From Eutypa lata (Eukaryota; Ascomycota; Sordariomycetes; Xylariales; Diatrypaceae), in contig JAKULF010000003.1 in the NCBI GenBank assembly GCA_022661535.1, positions 5,332,001 through 5,396,000 on the forward strand: a DNA stretch of 64,000 nucleotides. The letters are read 5' to 3'. Positions within the stretch are counted from its first letter, which is position 1. Every line of letters begins with the position of its first letter. Below, piece by piece: positions 1 through 12,288 of the stretch. The position numbers and the translations under genes were made by a program. The notes below the pieces were generated by a model. The model was not told where the DNA came from, made no database searches, and saw nothing but the letters and a program-made list of their open reading frames with translations.

Positions 1-1011
1 GGGCCGGCTTCGGTACTGCGCGTTCGCTTGCTGGCTTGCGTTCATGGCGGCGTTGGTCGCGGATGACAACGAGGGGCGGGGTTCGAGGATATGCGATCCT
101 GTTACTGCTGCTGGGCTATTCTCAAGCCCCGATTCGCCTTCGATATTGGTATTGGTGTCCGCGTGGGATAACGCATCGCGACTCATTCTCGGCGCCTCCT
201 ACGGCAAGATCATTCAACAATTATATAACCGTTTCGTTTGGTTTCGTTCTCGGGGATGTTTGACAAAAATCGAGATCGAAGTCGAACTGGAACTCGACTG
301 TTCTTGTCTTGTACCGAAAGCTTTAAGGGGTAGGATGGTTCACGGATAACGACGGGGCTCGGATTAGAAAGCAAGTAAGCGTGAGCCACGAACGGGGGCA
401 ACTCGAAAATATAATTCGGATGGAACTGCAGAAAAGAATAATCTCTGAGTGATATGGTGTCTACGAATTCGGATTTAAATTTCCAAACCCCCAATGATAA
501 ACATCAATGAGACGATCAGAGGAGCATACCTGAAGTAAGCTTCTTTTGAAAAGTAATAAGCCTACATAGGATGCTGTATATAATGAAGGTAGAGTAGTGA
601 ACAGCTGGACATTCAATGATATCCATCCCCAAGCTTCATGGCCAAATCTTTAATGGGGCCAAATTAGTTAGGTACATTAAGGTAATCCATCAAGTCCCTA
701 CTCGCCCAATTCTATACCTTGCAGTACTTCTGTTGGCGCTAATTGAGGTACCTACCCTAAGACGTTCAATGTTCCCCGGGCCTGAACTAAATAACTTTAA
801 CGGACCCCATCCAGTCAAAGTTTTAGTTGACAGTGCAGGTGCCCGCCCGGGCAGGCATGGTTAGAGCGGATAAATCGGAGTTAAAAACACCGACCGTTTA
901 GTTATTGTACGCCGGGACCTCATGAGGTCAATCTCATCATTATCATTTGCGATCGCTTACGATGGTGACAGCATGTCTGACTCTGGCCAGGTGGCTTCAC
1001 TTCGTGCATAC

Positions 1012-1038
1012 CTAGGCAGCTAGGCAGCTAGGCAGCTA
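1012..1038. repeat. Octanucleotide tandem repeat (AGGCAGCT)
   Basis: About three consecutive copies of the 8-mer AGGCAGCT. A partial match (CTAGGCAGCTAGG) recurs at about 60212, just upstream of the Asteroid-like gene. This is simple-sequence DNA with no function visible. Confidence 0.7.
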
Positions 1039-1077
1039 GGTACGTTATATCTTATGGAAATTTCCTTGTGAGTCTAT

Positions 1078-1120
1078 ACCTACATACATACTTAGGTAGT
1101 TAGAATGTATGTATGTAGGT
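1078..1120. repeat. Perfect 14-bp inverted repeat (hairpin)
   Basis: ACCTACATACATAC at 1078-1091 is the exact reverse complement of GTATGTATGTAGGT at 1107-1120, with a 15-nt loop. It is built from TACA/TGTA microsatellite units. Similar CTAC/ATAC-rich strings occur near 4076-4096 and 24355-24385, so it may reflect a background of microsatellites and not a functional element. Confidence 0.75.
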
Positions 1121-1787
1121 GTAAGTATATCTACAGACTTCCCCCTTTTACCTAACATATTATTAATTTCACAAAGTCATAATATATCAAGCTGTAATTA
1201 TATACCCATAAATGAAGACTATTGATGGATTGTTAACAATGCTCCCCACCCCTTCCCCCTCTGACAATAATCCTCCCCTTTTCCGCTTTTTGCCCCTTCC
1301 CAACCCAATGTTGTTATATATGCCCCATATAAGCTAGATAGATAGATGATAATAATGCATGGTGTCGTAATATTGTATATTCTCTCTACTGTGCTTTTGA
1401 GCCTTGAAAAAGAAGAACTCCCCGGTCTATACAATCGGTTCGTCGTGTGCGCGCAAACATGCATTTCCGTTGCCCTTACACTGGTGAATTCATGCTCCAC
1501 ATAGTAGCCATACATCAACTCTGCCAAAAACGCCAATGCTGATGAACCCCCGACCATAACCTCGGTCCAAATACTGTACAAGTTCCATCGTAAACCGCCC
1601 CTACCTCTTCCATGATGACCTCTTCCTACTCTTGGAGCGGGCGTCGTAGGCACAGGGAGGGAGGCCGACATCGGAAAGAACTCCTTAACTCCACATGTTT
1701 ACATGTATTTTCTTTTCTTTTCGTGAATGCCAATGTGATGCTGAATGGTAGATGACCAATTGTCATGCCAAAGAGCCGGTTGTTAAA

Positions 1788-3570
1788 TTAAGCTTCAGCG
1801 AGACCCTTCTGCTTGGGATCCTTGGAACCAGCGTTAGAGCCCGCATTAGAGCCCACATTAGAATCCGTGTCGGAACCCGCGTTGGAACCTGCGTTAGACT
1901 TCTCTTTGGAAGATGCATCCTTGGAGTCGGCATTGGAAATCTTCGAGTCTGGGGCAACTTTGTTGGCTTCCTTGGCAATGTTTTGCATCTCTGATTTATC
2001 TTTTGCCCACTGCGAGTTGGTATCGTCAAACGCATCCTTGATCTTCTTCTCCCGCTCTGCTCTCTGACGCTCTTCAGCCTCTTTAGCAAGACGTTCCTGC
2101 TCCATCTCCTAGAACAGGAGTTAGCCACCATCCTGAAAGTTATTTGAGTAGTACGTAGATATGGTAAACTTGCCTCCATGTGGCGGATATCGTCTACGCT
2201 AGGTTCGTATAAATGCCAGATCGTGTAGTGCGGTAATCCTACCACGGAGAACTGCATACGCTTTGCCATCTACGTATATTATTAGCAAGACTCCAAAAAG
2301 AGGAACCGGCCCTAAGTACCTTGCCAAAACCCTCCGTCTCAGCATGCTTCTCGAAACTGAAGGCTGGGAAATGGACTCCAGATCTGAACACTCTCGCCTT
2401 CGACAGAATACTAACACCACCAACTCCATCGATCTCCATTTCCATATCAGGGTCGCCGTAAGGATCACGTAGGTAGGCTAGATGGGGGCGCCATGTTGCA
2501 TACTCGGCATAACCTTCAACAATGACGGCATCTTCGTCGAGCGTGTCGGCCAGTGCCAAGGCTGTTTCCGATTCTTGCCATGAGTTAAGATCATACGGTT
2601 GCTCGCCGCCGAGCCAGTCGGGAAGCGGTCGCCAAACGTCTAAAATAGCGTTAGTCATCAGTACGCAAAAAGCTTCATTGGAGCGCAATTCAAGTCAGAC
2701 TTACTTGGAACAATGACATCCTTGTTATGGCGCATCAGATCCTCAAGAATGGTAAACGGCGCCGTCTCGACATCAACGTCTCTCCAATAAACCCACGAAT
2801 GATAAGGTCGAAGAGCAGCACTCAACAACCAGTTTCTTGCCTGGGCCATCAGCTTTCTCCTACCGGCCTGCGCAGCAAAGCCGTGACGACTCTCGACATC
2901 CTGATTGACTTGCTGACCGAAGTCTTTTTCGATAATCGAAATCTCGCCGTAAGGTTGTTTAGGATCTTCATGGGCCTGTAGTTCCTCCAAATTGTGAATG
3001 AGCACTTCCAACGTCCTGTCCTTCGAATCCGAAACCAGAAAGGCGAGGTCGATAAGGTGATGCGGGTAGGTGAAATTGCGAAAGTGGGAAAACATCATCG
3101 GCATATGTTGTTCGGCATCTCTCAGCGGCACGCAGACAAGGATGCGCTCTTCTCTTTCCCAGCCGCGTGCAGTGCCTTCGACATTCCCTAGATCATAATA
3201 TCGCACGGTATTCATCGGGTCTTCTTCTTCTAGGTTCACTAGACCGAACGAAAATATCGACGTTATCGTGGCTTTACCAGGCCATACAAAAAAGCCAAAC
3301 AGCGCCGTGATAGCGGCGACTATTCCAAGTCTTGTGAGGAAGTTCTTTCTTCGGCGAGAGGCGGGTGTCGAAGCACGAGGTTGAAACCTGATCGGGGATC
3401 ATCATGTTAGATGGAATGGCGTCTAAGAAAGGTAGAGTTAAGGATCTTAACCTGTGAGGAGAGATATCAAACGTATTTCCCCTTGGGTGTCCATTAGACA
3501 ATCCAGGAGATGACGATTGATGGTGCCGGGCCATCATCTTGGACCCGGCCGAAGAGTATGATGGTAGCAT
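1788..3570 (-). CDS. anp1: Anp1-like subunit of the Golgi mannan polymerase complex (GT62 family)
   Basis: Five exons, 3570-3452, 3387-2705, 2639-2320, 2269-2174 and 2108-1788, join in frame into 512 residues; S. cerevisiae Anp1 is of similar length. The product should be a type II Golgi membrane protein that extends the alpha-1,6-mannose backbone of N-glycans. Visible features are a short basic N-terminus, one hydrophobic segment at about residues 60-77 (GIVAAITALFGFFVW), the opening RILVCVPLRDAEQHMP, the acidic WRDVDVE motif at about 241-247 (the DXD-like nucleotide-sugar site), and family blocks DAVIVEGYAEY and FPAFSFEKHAETEGFG. The C-terminal exon encodes an Arg/Lys/Glu-rich helix and then a low-complexity Asn-Ala-Gly-Ser tail. 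Intron 4 (2173-2109) begins GC (AG/GCAAGT). The family also includes Van1 and Mnn9. The long charged tail favours Anp1, but the paralogue call is an inference. Confidence 0.9.
2109..2173 (-). other. GC-AG intron in the Anp1-like gene
   Basis: On the minus strand the donor is AG/GCAAGT, the branch-like GCTAAC lies near the 3' end and the acceptor is TTCTAG. Removing these 65 nt joins codon GAG to GAG ATG GAG in frame. No GT donor nearby preserves the frame with the conserved preceding block. GC-AG introns are a known minor class of spliceosomal intron with exactly this stronger donor consensus. Confidence 0.75.
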
Positions 3571-6500
3571 TCGGGGGCGTGGTGTCAGCAGATCTATACC
3601 GACGAAATGCGCACAATCGATCGAATCGATGGAGGGGCGTGGTATATCAGGGTTGGGAAAAGAGGACGACGACCCTTTTTTTCGCGAAGGGCGCCGGTGA
3701 ATTGGATTCGCACACGCAGACTGGCCAGAGACAGAAGGGAAATAAAGTGGAGCGAAGAGATGACGGATCAGCTTCAGGAATCAGGACTCCATCAATGGGG
3801 TTGTACTATTACAGAAAGAGAAAAGAAGGTCAATTCGTCACAAATTAGCAAAAATTCAAAACATTCTGTAGTTATCGTATCAATTACAGGAGGTGTGTAT
3901 GTAAGTAAACGTTAGTTAGTTATGTCCAGGGACTTTCGAATATCCAGGTCTAGAAGAGACAATGTCAAACCATCAAAACCTGAATTGTTTGCGATGTCGT
4001 CGTAAAACGTCTTTGTTATTATTGTCCTCGTCGATGACAACGATTCTCGTTCTAAGTTAAGGTAATTTTTCGCAAGGTAGGTATGTATGTATGTAGTCTG
4101 TAGACTTGGCAAGAAGAACTAGGGAACTTGCTACGTGTGGGATACGAGATTACAGGTACCTCGCCGCATTCTAACTACCTACCTGGTACCCACTGCTGCT
4201 TTGGTTAGCAGAAACTACATGTGATTACACACTTATGTATGTACAAGCCTAATAGCTACCGAGATGAATTGCAACTTGGCCAGGCCAAGAGAATCTTTGC
4301 CGAATGACAGGGAGCCGATTGTCTTAAGGTCCCCGGTACGTATGCATTTAGACCGTATGAAACTGACCTTTCAGACTCCAAATTGTTCAAGAAAGCCCCA
4401 GCCCCTATCAGAAGCCATCAAATGAAGTTGCGGGGCGTTCCTTTTTTAGCTTCATGGCTTATTTTGTTCCATACATGAAACGTTTCCTTAAGGAGTAACA
4501 CTGCCAGGCTGCTTATTCAATTTATCTACCTAGTAAGTGCATAGGCTGATCTGTCATGTGCAACTACACACATAACGAATTAATGGAATCTGTTTGGCTA
4601 TCAGTATAAGGTAGCTTAGTTATCCCGTCCTCTCAAATATCCGTGGTGAGATGCCCTTTTTGATAGCGAGAGAGGGGGAAGGAGAGTAGTGGTTTCTATT
4701 CATGTCCGCCATTAGTAATGAATCCAGATTCAACCCCCCTCCTGCCCCCCCTTTTTGAGGAACTATCACGCAGTACCAGCAGCGCTCAGAAGACACAAAA
4801 TAGACATGAGTATTACTGCAACTAGGGGGCTCTAAGCTGTTCACCGAGAAATACTTTATAAATTATGAAAATGGCATTCCTAACAGTGGTTGTAAATAGA
4901 CCAATGCTAGAGCTAGCTCGGCAATACAATGAAGATAGTTGTCTTTGACTCGAGTTTATAAGAACAAGAGGGTGGGCAAAAGCAGAATAAATCTTAAGCT
5001 TATCAGAGAAGTGGGATGAAAGAACCATCCCTTCCCCTTTCTATGTGCCCGCAACTGGGCGTACCATGGGTAACAAGTGAGCATCAAAAGTGAGATCTTA
5101 TCTGGGCAATAAATAGGTAAGATGGTTGAGCCTTAGCTAGGATCACATTATTTGCCTCTCGATCCGACGCCATACCAAAGTAGCAAAATATCATATACAG
5201 ACAGCTCTGTCGGAAAACCTGGTCCAGCTAGATGCTACTTACTTACTACCTTAAAGGTACCGCAACGGCCCGGCATAATTCTCGATCATGTCTCAGGCAA
5301 TAGGCGACCACATCTAGGGAGGTAATAGGACGTTGTCGAAAAGGCTGCAGGAACAGATGACCCCCGCAGTCGAGTAGAATGGCAGCTAACTAGGTAGACA
5401 AGATGAGACAGGTGTAGGTTAGTGTAACCTTAGGTAACTAGTATCAGCCACACCGTTCGTGAATATACATATGTAGCCATCGCTCGGTATGAACATTTAA
5501 TAAAGACATGATCTCTCGGGCCAACTAGCATGCTTATGGTTAGCATTGAGAACTGTATAAGAGGTTACTCTATACGGCGGTTGATTCATAGAGCTTGATC
5601 GTATCCTCGTTAGAGCTACATGGGTCTCCCGTAACAGTATGCTTCCTTAAATCGTTTTCATGTGAATACGAGTTCCAGGATCTGAACTGCGCTGGCGGGT
5701 CTTCTAGCCTTCAAAGTGAGGAACCAGACTAGCAACCACTAGGAGAGTCAACACGCTTTAAGGATTATATGTGATGAATGCATGTACAAAGCCAGCTTGT
5801 GATAATAAACTGGAAAGAGACTTAGGGCATGTTATATTCCGTTATCAGAGAAGCAAGCGTGGTAGCAAACATCACTTCCTATTGGGGACATAAGGAGATG
5901 ATTTGGACTATTAAACAGGCGAGGAAAAGTCACGACAGTTATTGAGTGAAAATATAGTAAGTATAGTATATGTTGAGGCTGAAAGGATCTCTGCATTACA
6001 ACAACAGACCAATGATCCACGACGCGATATACGACGGGTGCAGGGGCCCCGGAGCCTCCACGCGGCAGTGGTTCCTTTTGATTGATCTCAAGGCTTGTCT
6101 GACAAGCTTACCTAAGGTGTCACCGACATTCTTCTTAATAATCCCCGGACACCTGACCCCACTTTGAGCTACCTACATATTCAGGCATATATTGCCAGAT
6201 TGGGTATTGGTTGCAGGCTTGGAAGATATTTTAAAAGCATATAGAGCCTTAGAGGACAGGTAAGTAGTAACCGTGTATATGCAGTTAATCATGAGTGAAG
6301 GAATAATTTGGAATCAAGTTAAATGTCTCCCCCTCCCTGAAGAACCTTCAAGTGGTTGACCACCCAACCTATGAGCAAATCTTAGAATTAGCTAAATTAT
6401 GTAAAATGAGGCTCCCATACCATGATATCCAAACACAGCTGCGTTGTCCTGTTCAATTCACAACCATATGCACATAATTCTTACCTAACTATGACAGAAA

Positions 6501-8987
6501 GTGACATACGCCTAACTGGGTAGGTATCAAGATTACGTGGGTGAGCAACAATCGACAGGCAGTAGTCTACAACATCGTCACGATCCTCACCGTCAATTGA
6601 CGGTCATTCCTCAAGGTCATTAAGCTAGTCTTCTATCACAACCTCGATCGATTCACCTCGAAAAGGCAAGCAAACATGGGAGTCCTCCCTGGTTTTTAGG
6701 AGATAACCGGCCCACGTGCTGAAGCCCTTCGGCCCTCGGTGGCAATATGCAGCTCGGAACCGGCCGCTTATAATGTAACCGTTCTGCAGGACCGTCGTGG
6801 GGGTCTGGGGGTTAACTATTGCCGACGGACATTTATGGTGCTTGCATCCTACAGCTAACTGGTCTACTCATCGGCTATTCTATAAGACCTCTTCTATAAT
6901 TATGGTTACGGTAGGCTCTGTTGAAACAGCCTCTTCTTTTCTGCAGACTCTTCCGAGCTCTTCGTGAAGAGGTGGTTACGGACGATGGGGGCTCCCGCGG
7001 AATTGGTTCCATTGCTTATACATCTGGAAGACCATAATAGGCGACCTCGTTCATGTCAGCCTACACTACAACGTCTCCCGTTCTAGTGAATCACATCCCT
7101 CCATAATAATTGGTAACTGATTGGTCTGCTAGCCAAATCTATAAGGAATTCTTGAGCGCTGACTACTGTTTGCAACAGGAAAGGACATTACAAAGTGCCG
7201 TGAGACGCAAGAAGGCTGGGGGATAGTGGTCGAAATCATTCCCGGTTACTTAAAGATGACCGCTACGATGAAATATTGATGACACGGGAAAAACCCTTGC
7301 AGCCATTACAGCAGACCCCAGGTACCCAGCGTATCATATTTCTGCTTGGTTGATATGACCTATTATTTTCTACCTATCAAAATCGGCATGCAAGCCTTTT
7401 GTGCATATGCACATAGGCGGGCCGACCTTATAAACCAATGGCATTGTGAGCCACATAATCAAACTTCAATTCAAGGCTCTCGAGACCATCGGCGACGCCG
7501 ATGACTGAAGTCATAGAAACCCATAATATCAGAAATCCCTCACGAATGTATTTTGTTGAGATCCGCATGAACACAGAATGGCTTCGAAGTGCCGCTTTCT
7601 TGTCAACAATTTGGTATATCATGGGAAGGGGGGTGGAATCGTGTTTCAGGTACTATGTATGTCTTAGATCGCGGCTGCTTCCATTGGGCTAATCCAATCA
7701 GACAAACATCTTTAAGCGCCAGACGTTGTACTACTGGCTGAGGACTTGGACTCCGAACCTTGAAATACCAGATTACTTACCATATCGGGATCTGACCACC
7801 ATGACTGGTAAGGCTTAACCATTTCAGCAGCCGGCTCGACAATGTTTCATTGCAGGTAAATGATGGAGAGTCGAGAGTCGATCATAAACCACGTTAAAGA
7901 GTGCAATTTGGTCGTGCTTAGTGCCCGAGAAGGCTACGTAAGCTACGGATCCTTCTAGAAGCTGTCGGCAACAAGCGAATGCTGGTTGGGTCGTCACATA
8001 TGCCCTGCGATGCCACGCCGACGCTACGCCGATGCCTGTAACAAGCAGTGGCATGCAGGCTCTTGATATTTTAGATTCTTTACCTTTAATGGTGATCGTC
8101 CGGGCTGAAAGGCTCGCCAATCCCGTCCCCCCAATGTCATGCTCTGCAGTCGACGGCAGAGCTTCCAGTTGCAGGTACCAGCGCCGAGGGCCTGGTCAGC
8201 ATCGCTGATGAGAGTCGTGGAATCTGCAGGTACAACGTGGGGGCGGGTGGACGGAGCCAGACGAAATTTCTTCACTAATGCTGGGGAACTGAGGGGAGAC
8301 CGAGCTGCTACGGGGGTCAGCGCAGTGTTACCACCGTCATAATGGTCCGTTTACACGTGCTTCGCAACGTTCTTGCCCTAGAAGGCTGGCTGGCCCTTGG
8401 TAGGCTTCTGTCCTTCTGTAAGTAATGCTTCTTTGCTCGCGGCCATGTTTCATGACTGCATATTCAAAATTTTCACTAGGTGTAGTAGTATCTGGGGGTT
8501 TGTCAGCAGGAGCCTCGTCTTCAGCGATTTCGTAATACGACGCGTCTTCCTATATCTACAAGCGTACCCGTTGCTAGAGGTCGCCTCTATTCTTTCTGGT
8601 CCAGCCCTCATTGCTCACCTTTACCTTCCAGGTTTGTGTTTCTCATGCTCCTCGCTTGTTCCACTCCGAGTTCCACTTCTACCAGTAGCTTAAAACACAT
8701 GGACTTCATCTTCAGCCTCTGTATTAATCTACACCTCCGCGTTTATACGTGTTGATCCAGTAGCTTCAAACCCCACAGTCGTTACCTCTTTGAACTAGAT
8801 ATAATCATATTACTTTTCGCACTTCAGTTCTACTTTATATCCCGAAGGCCTCTTTCACTTCCACTGGAGACTTGACGTCAGATACACTACGCCATTCAGC
8901 TTCAAGGTTATTCACGCCGGACCTGCCAGCAACATTCTCCACCCCTCCGAATCAATATTCTCCAACTGTAATTGAACAGTCTCGATA
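3571..8987. other. 5.4-kb intergenic region without a recognised gene
   Basis: Only short scattered open frames (all under about 115 codons) with no domain or splice structure I can support. It contains tetranucleotide runs near 4076-4096 (GTAT units). The last 250 bp (8740-8987) are pyrimidine-rich and probably form the promoter and leader of the downstream orphan gene. Confidence 0.5.
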
Positions 8988-9649
8988 ATGGCGACTTCGA
9001 ACCCGGAATCCTCCACCAGGGCGAGTTGGGGTTCCCCTGCCAGGTGAGAAGCATCGTGTTATGTAGTGATACTTGTGTAATAGCTAACAGATCGTGTCTT
9101 AGCAACGGGAATTTGGCATCACAAGACCCATCTGCAGGCAGTCTCGGACCCGAGGACGTCAGAAGCCAAGGTAGTCACCAAGATGACCCCCAACAGACTA
9201 GTCAGAGCCAACAGGTCAATGATGATCGCCTTGGACCCGACCATCACTGTGTAGGCACAGCGTGCCGCCACCCCTATGGCAATCGACAATGCCCTTCCCA
9301 TTCTAATAATAACGGCGACTTCCAACCCGCAACCAGGCATTCTAGCTCTACTCATTCGCCGGCGAATGACCTAGCACCCCCAGCCATCCCCCACAGGAGG
9401 GCTATCTCGCTTCCGGTAACACTCGAGACCTTTACTCGAGACGTCGAGCGTTACGAAGGGATCGCCGCCAACGGCATAACCCTAGGGGGTGTCGAAGATA
9501 GTGAAGACAACCATGAGCAGCTGTCTGAACCCGAGGCTGCTATCCTGCCCAACGGCGACCTTCCGGAACCCATCAACCAGGTGAATGGCGGAGCTGTTCC
9601 TAACCTTTGCCACATAGGGAGTTGGTGCTGCCCTCCACCATGGTCTTGA
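8988..9649 (+). CDS. Hypothetical orphan protein, Ser/Gln/Pro-rich, one intron
   Basis: I chose the ATG at 8988 because it gives a consistent splice. Exon 1 is 8988-9043, the intron is 9044-9102 (GTGAGA donor, GCTAAC branch, TTAG acceptor) and exon 2 is 9103-9649, giving 200 residues starting MATSNPESSTRAS. The unspliced frame running through the intron would start in a different phase. The product is hydrophilic, low-complexity and rich in Ser, Gln, Asn, Pro and Asp, with short echoes of NGD (SNNNGDFQP, LPNGDLPEP) and a Cys-rich end (CHIGSWCCPPP). No signal peptide, membrane segment or known domain is visible. Likely disordered. It stands alone, more than 1 kb from the HisRS gene. A second small GTGAAT...ATAG intron near 9580 is possible but would be only about 37 nt. 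Confidence 0.45.
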
Positions 9650-10650
9650 TGGTCTTGATGGGATACGATCTCCCCATTAATGTTTGATACCGTGATAAAT
9701 GCCCTTTGTTTCCCCTTTCTTTCTTTTCATTGAATGTGTCTGAGGTGGACATAATCGGCTATTTCTATCGCCCCCCACCCCCCGGCGTCAGACAGCCTCC
9801 GTGGCGCTGGCTTTCCTTGTCGATCCTTTTCCTATCTATGCCACAGGTACCGTCGTTTCAGGCTTCGAGTGTTGAACATTTGAATGTGTGTTTGTCTGTC
9901 CGATACCCCCTGCTAGGAATGTGGCTGGCTTCCTTATTTATATCCAGAGCTGGCCTCCCGATCAGATATTGGTGTTCATTAATATGTTGCATTGACCCTT
10001 TCGTATCTCCTTCCATTTCCTAGGCAGGTGGTTAATCGGTTAGGGTTGAAAGAGCCTTGAAAGCAGGACTTTGTAAGACAGCTGCTGGAGATCTGGCTAT
10101 TTACATGGAGAGGATCCTTGTCCTGCTTTGACTATCACCCACTCCCCCCTTTTTTAATCTATGGGAGGGTTGCCGCGCAAGGGATGCCATTTAGCCTGGA
10201 ACAACGATAATTTGGAATAAAGAGCCGCGCAGCTGTGGACGGTATTAATGGGTGGCTCTGTCTATTGTAATGTAATCGATATTTTGTTGGACGACAGATA
10301 CTGTATAATGGGCAAGATCAATGATGGGTACGATCTCTATCACTATCTCTCATGCTTGTGCAATAACTAGTGTTACTTTAAGGTGTGATGCGCTTGTACA
10401 ATTGCGCATTCAGCCCCCATGTACGATATGATGGGAGGGTATGTTATACACTAATTTAACCATGTAGTAAAACCTGGCCGACCTTAATCTTCCAAGAACC
10501 CAAATGCCACAATTAAACATAAAATGCTATTGTAGCGCCACCTCGAAGTACTATTACGAAACAACTGAAAAGGCTGGCGAAGAAAGAAGAACAAGTGTAG
10601 GTATAAGGGATTTAGGATTAGCATTCAAATGCTATCCTTGCCCGTGGAAG
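9650..10650. other. Intergenic region, no gene seen
   Basis: This is the 3' flank of both the orphan gene (plus) and the HisRS gene (minus), a convergent arrangement. A 105-codon frame at 9706-10023 has no features of a protein. Short tandem TGGTCTTGA occurs at 9640-9660. Confidence 0.5.
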
Positions 10651-12176
10651 CTATTTTTGTTCCAGCGTAATAGTTGCTAGTAGCTTTCTTACTTCTTCGA
10701 CCAGGTTCTCACGGGATACAAGTTGTCCTCGGTCTTTCTGAGCCGCTTCTTTGTTAGCAGCTCGCGCATCCTTGAGCGTAACTTTACCAGCAGCCAGTTC
10801 GTCTCGGCCAAGTATGATAGAAAGGGGTACGCGTTTGGCAGCTTTGAACTGCGGAGGCAGCTTGGGCTTCACCTTGGCAGAAAACTCGGTCCGGATGCCA
10901 GCGTCCCAAAGTTGACGAGCGACCGCCATGCGCTCGAGAAGAAATCCACCGTCGCCTGGGCCGCCAGCCGCAATAATGTATACGTCGGTCTCGTTGATTA
11001 GGCCGTTGCTATCGGAGGAGTTCTCCTTATTCCGTCGCGCGTCCAAGATAGTGAAGATACGGTCTACCCCAAAGGAAAGGCCGACACAAGGGATGGGATG
11101 CTTGCCGTACATACCCACTAAATTGTCGTAACGGCCGCCAGCAGCAATACTGCCAACCTGAATAGGCTGTTTCTTTTGTTGACTTGTGCTCGTAATAGTT
11201 GCGGCAGTAGTGGGGATAACAACTTCGTATATCAAGCCGGAGTAGTAATCCAGGCCACGAGCAAGCGAGAGGTCAAAGGAAACCTTGTCGACAATACCCA
11301 TAGCATCCAAGTAAGAGACCAAAAGCTCCATATCATCGAGTCCTGCCTTTATATTGTCGTTTTCTTCGCAGAGCCCCGAATCCGACTTGAGAAGCTTGAT
11401 CATTTCGCGCATCTCTCCACTACGCCTCACATACTCGCCGATTCGGTCCGCAACCTCGTCCGAAATGCCTTTCTCAACCATTTCCTTCTTGACGTCGGCC
11501 CATGTTGCCTTATCGAGCTTGTCCACCGCGGAGCTAATAAGGCGCGTCTTCTCCACCGGAACGCCGGCAACTGCAAACAAGCCGTTTAAGATCAGTCTAT
11601 GGTTAAGTTTGATAGTAATGTCCTCCAGTTCGAGGGCCTTAAAAGCCTCAACAACGACGCGCAGGATCTCGGCATCAGGGATCATGGGGTCATAAACGCC
11701 GGCGATATCGAAATCGCACTGATAGAATTCGCGAAGTCTGCCACGGGCTATCGCAGGTTGATCTCGCCGATACACTTTGGCGATCTGGTAGCGCCTAATA
11801 TGTTTAACATTGCGATTCATAGCCAGCCAACGAGCGAACGGAACCGTGAGATCGTATCGCAAGGAGGAGAGCTCGCCACCTTGGTCATCCAGGTCATATA
11901 TAAGACGTGAATCCTCGCCATATTTTCCTCCAAGTATGTGCCTGAGTTCGAAGACGGGCGTGTCTAAGGGAATGCCGCCGTGACGCTTGAAAACATCGCT
12001 GATCGTCTGTCTGCCAATAACTTAGCCCATGAACGAATGAAGCTCATCTATTACTGCACGTACAGGATATAGTCACGCAGGAGCAGCTCTTGGCCAGCCC
12101 AATCGCGAGTGCCTTTGGGCGTCTTCAGTTCGGTGCCTTGACGAGATGCGTCATTGGTGGCCATATCGCTGTCCAT
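10651..12176 (-). CDS. HTS1: Histidyl-tRNA synthetase (cytosolic, possibly also mitochondrial)
   Basis: Exon 1 is 12176-12064, the intron 12063-12011 (GTACGT donor, GGCAG acceptor) and exon 2 12010-10651, giving 490 residues. The enzyme charges tRNA-His with histidine. It is a class II synthetase: TPKGTRDW near the N-terminus, motif 2 in [15 protein letters not shown] (about 126-140), the histidine-specific blocks [12 protein letters not shown] (about 289-300) and [14 protein letters not shown] (about 327-340), motif 3 [10 protein letters not shown] (about 348-357), and a C-terminal anticodon-binding domain with [17 protein letters not shown]. The ATGs at 12176 and 12164 are both candidate starts; the second has the better context. 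The frame stays open upstream to an ATG at 12341 (+55 codons), which would supply an N-terminal extension such as fungi use for the mitochondrial isoform. That ATG, however, lies in the terminal repeat of a transposon. The gene is divergent from the NEDD8 E1 gene. Confidence 0.95.
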
Positions 12177-12288
12177 ATGTGAGATGAAAGGAGATTGCCG
12201 TAGAAAGAGTAAAGAGTGCAACGAGGACGGCTGCCACAAAATAATAGTCCAGGTTGCCTCATCACTCAGGCCTCTCTCCTTAAGGTGG

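Larger units (their letters stand above)
1..1787. other. Gene-poor left edge and 3' flank of the Anp1-like gene
   Basis: No convincing gene. Short open frames near 44-349 and 616-864 show no recognisable domain. A 150-codon frame on the minus strand (1219-1671) lies 117 bp beyond the stop of the Anp1-like gene on the same strand, so it is more likely 3' UTR or chance. The stretch holds an octanucleotide tandem repeat near 1012-1038 and a 14-bp-arm palindrome at 1078-1120, listed separately. Confidence 0.5.

Noticed and set aside
1219..1671. 150-codon frame on the minus strand
   Set aside because: It lies just past the stop of the Anp1-like gene on the same strand, and its composition and lack of any domain fit 3' UTR or chance.
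9577..9616. Possible second intron of the orphan gene (GTGAAT...ATAG)
   Set aside because: At about 37 nt it is shorter than the other introns here (53 nt or more).
8972..9649. Unspliced 225-codon version of the orphan gene
   Set aside because: It would translate through a segment with GTGAGA donor, GCTAAC branch and TTAG acceptor and start at a weaker ATG in another phase. The spliced model is more coherent.
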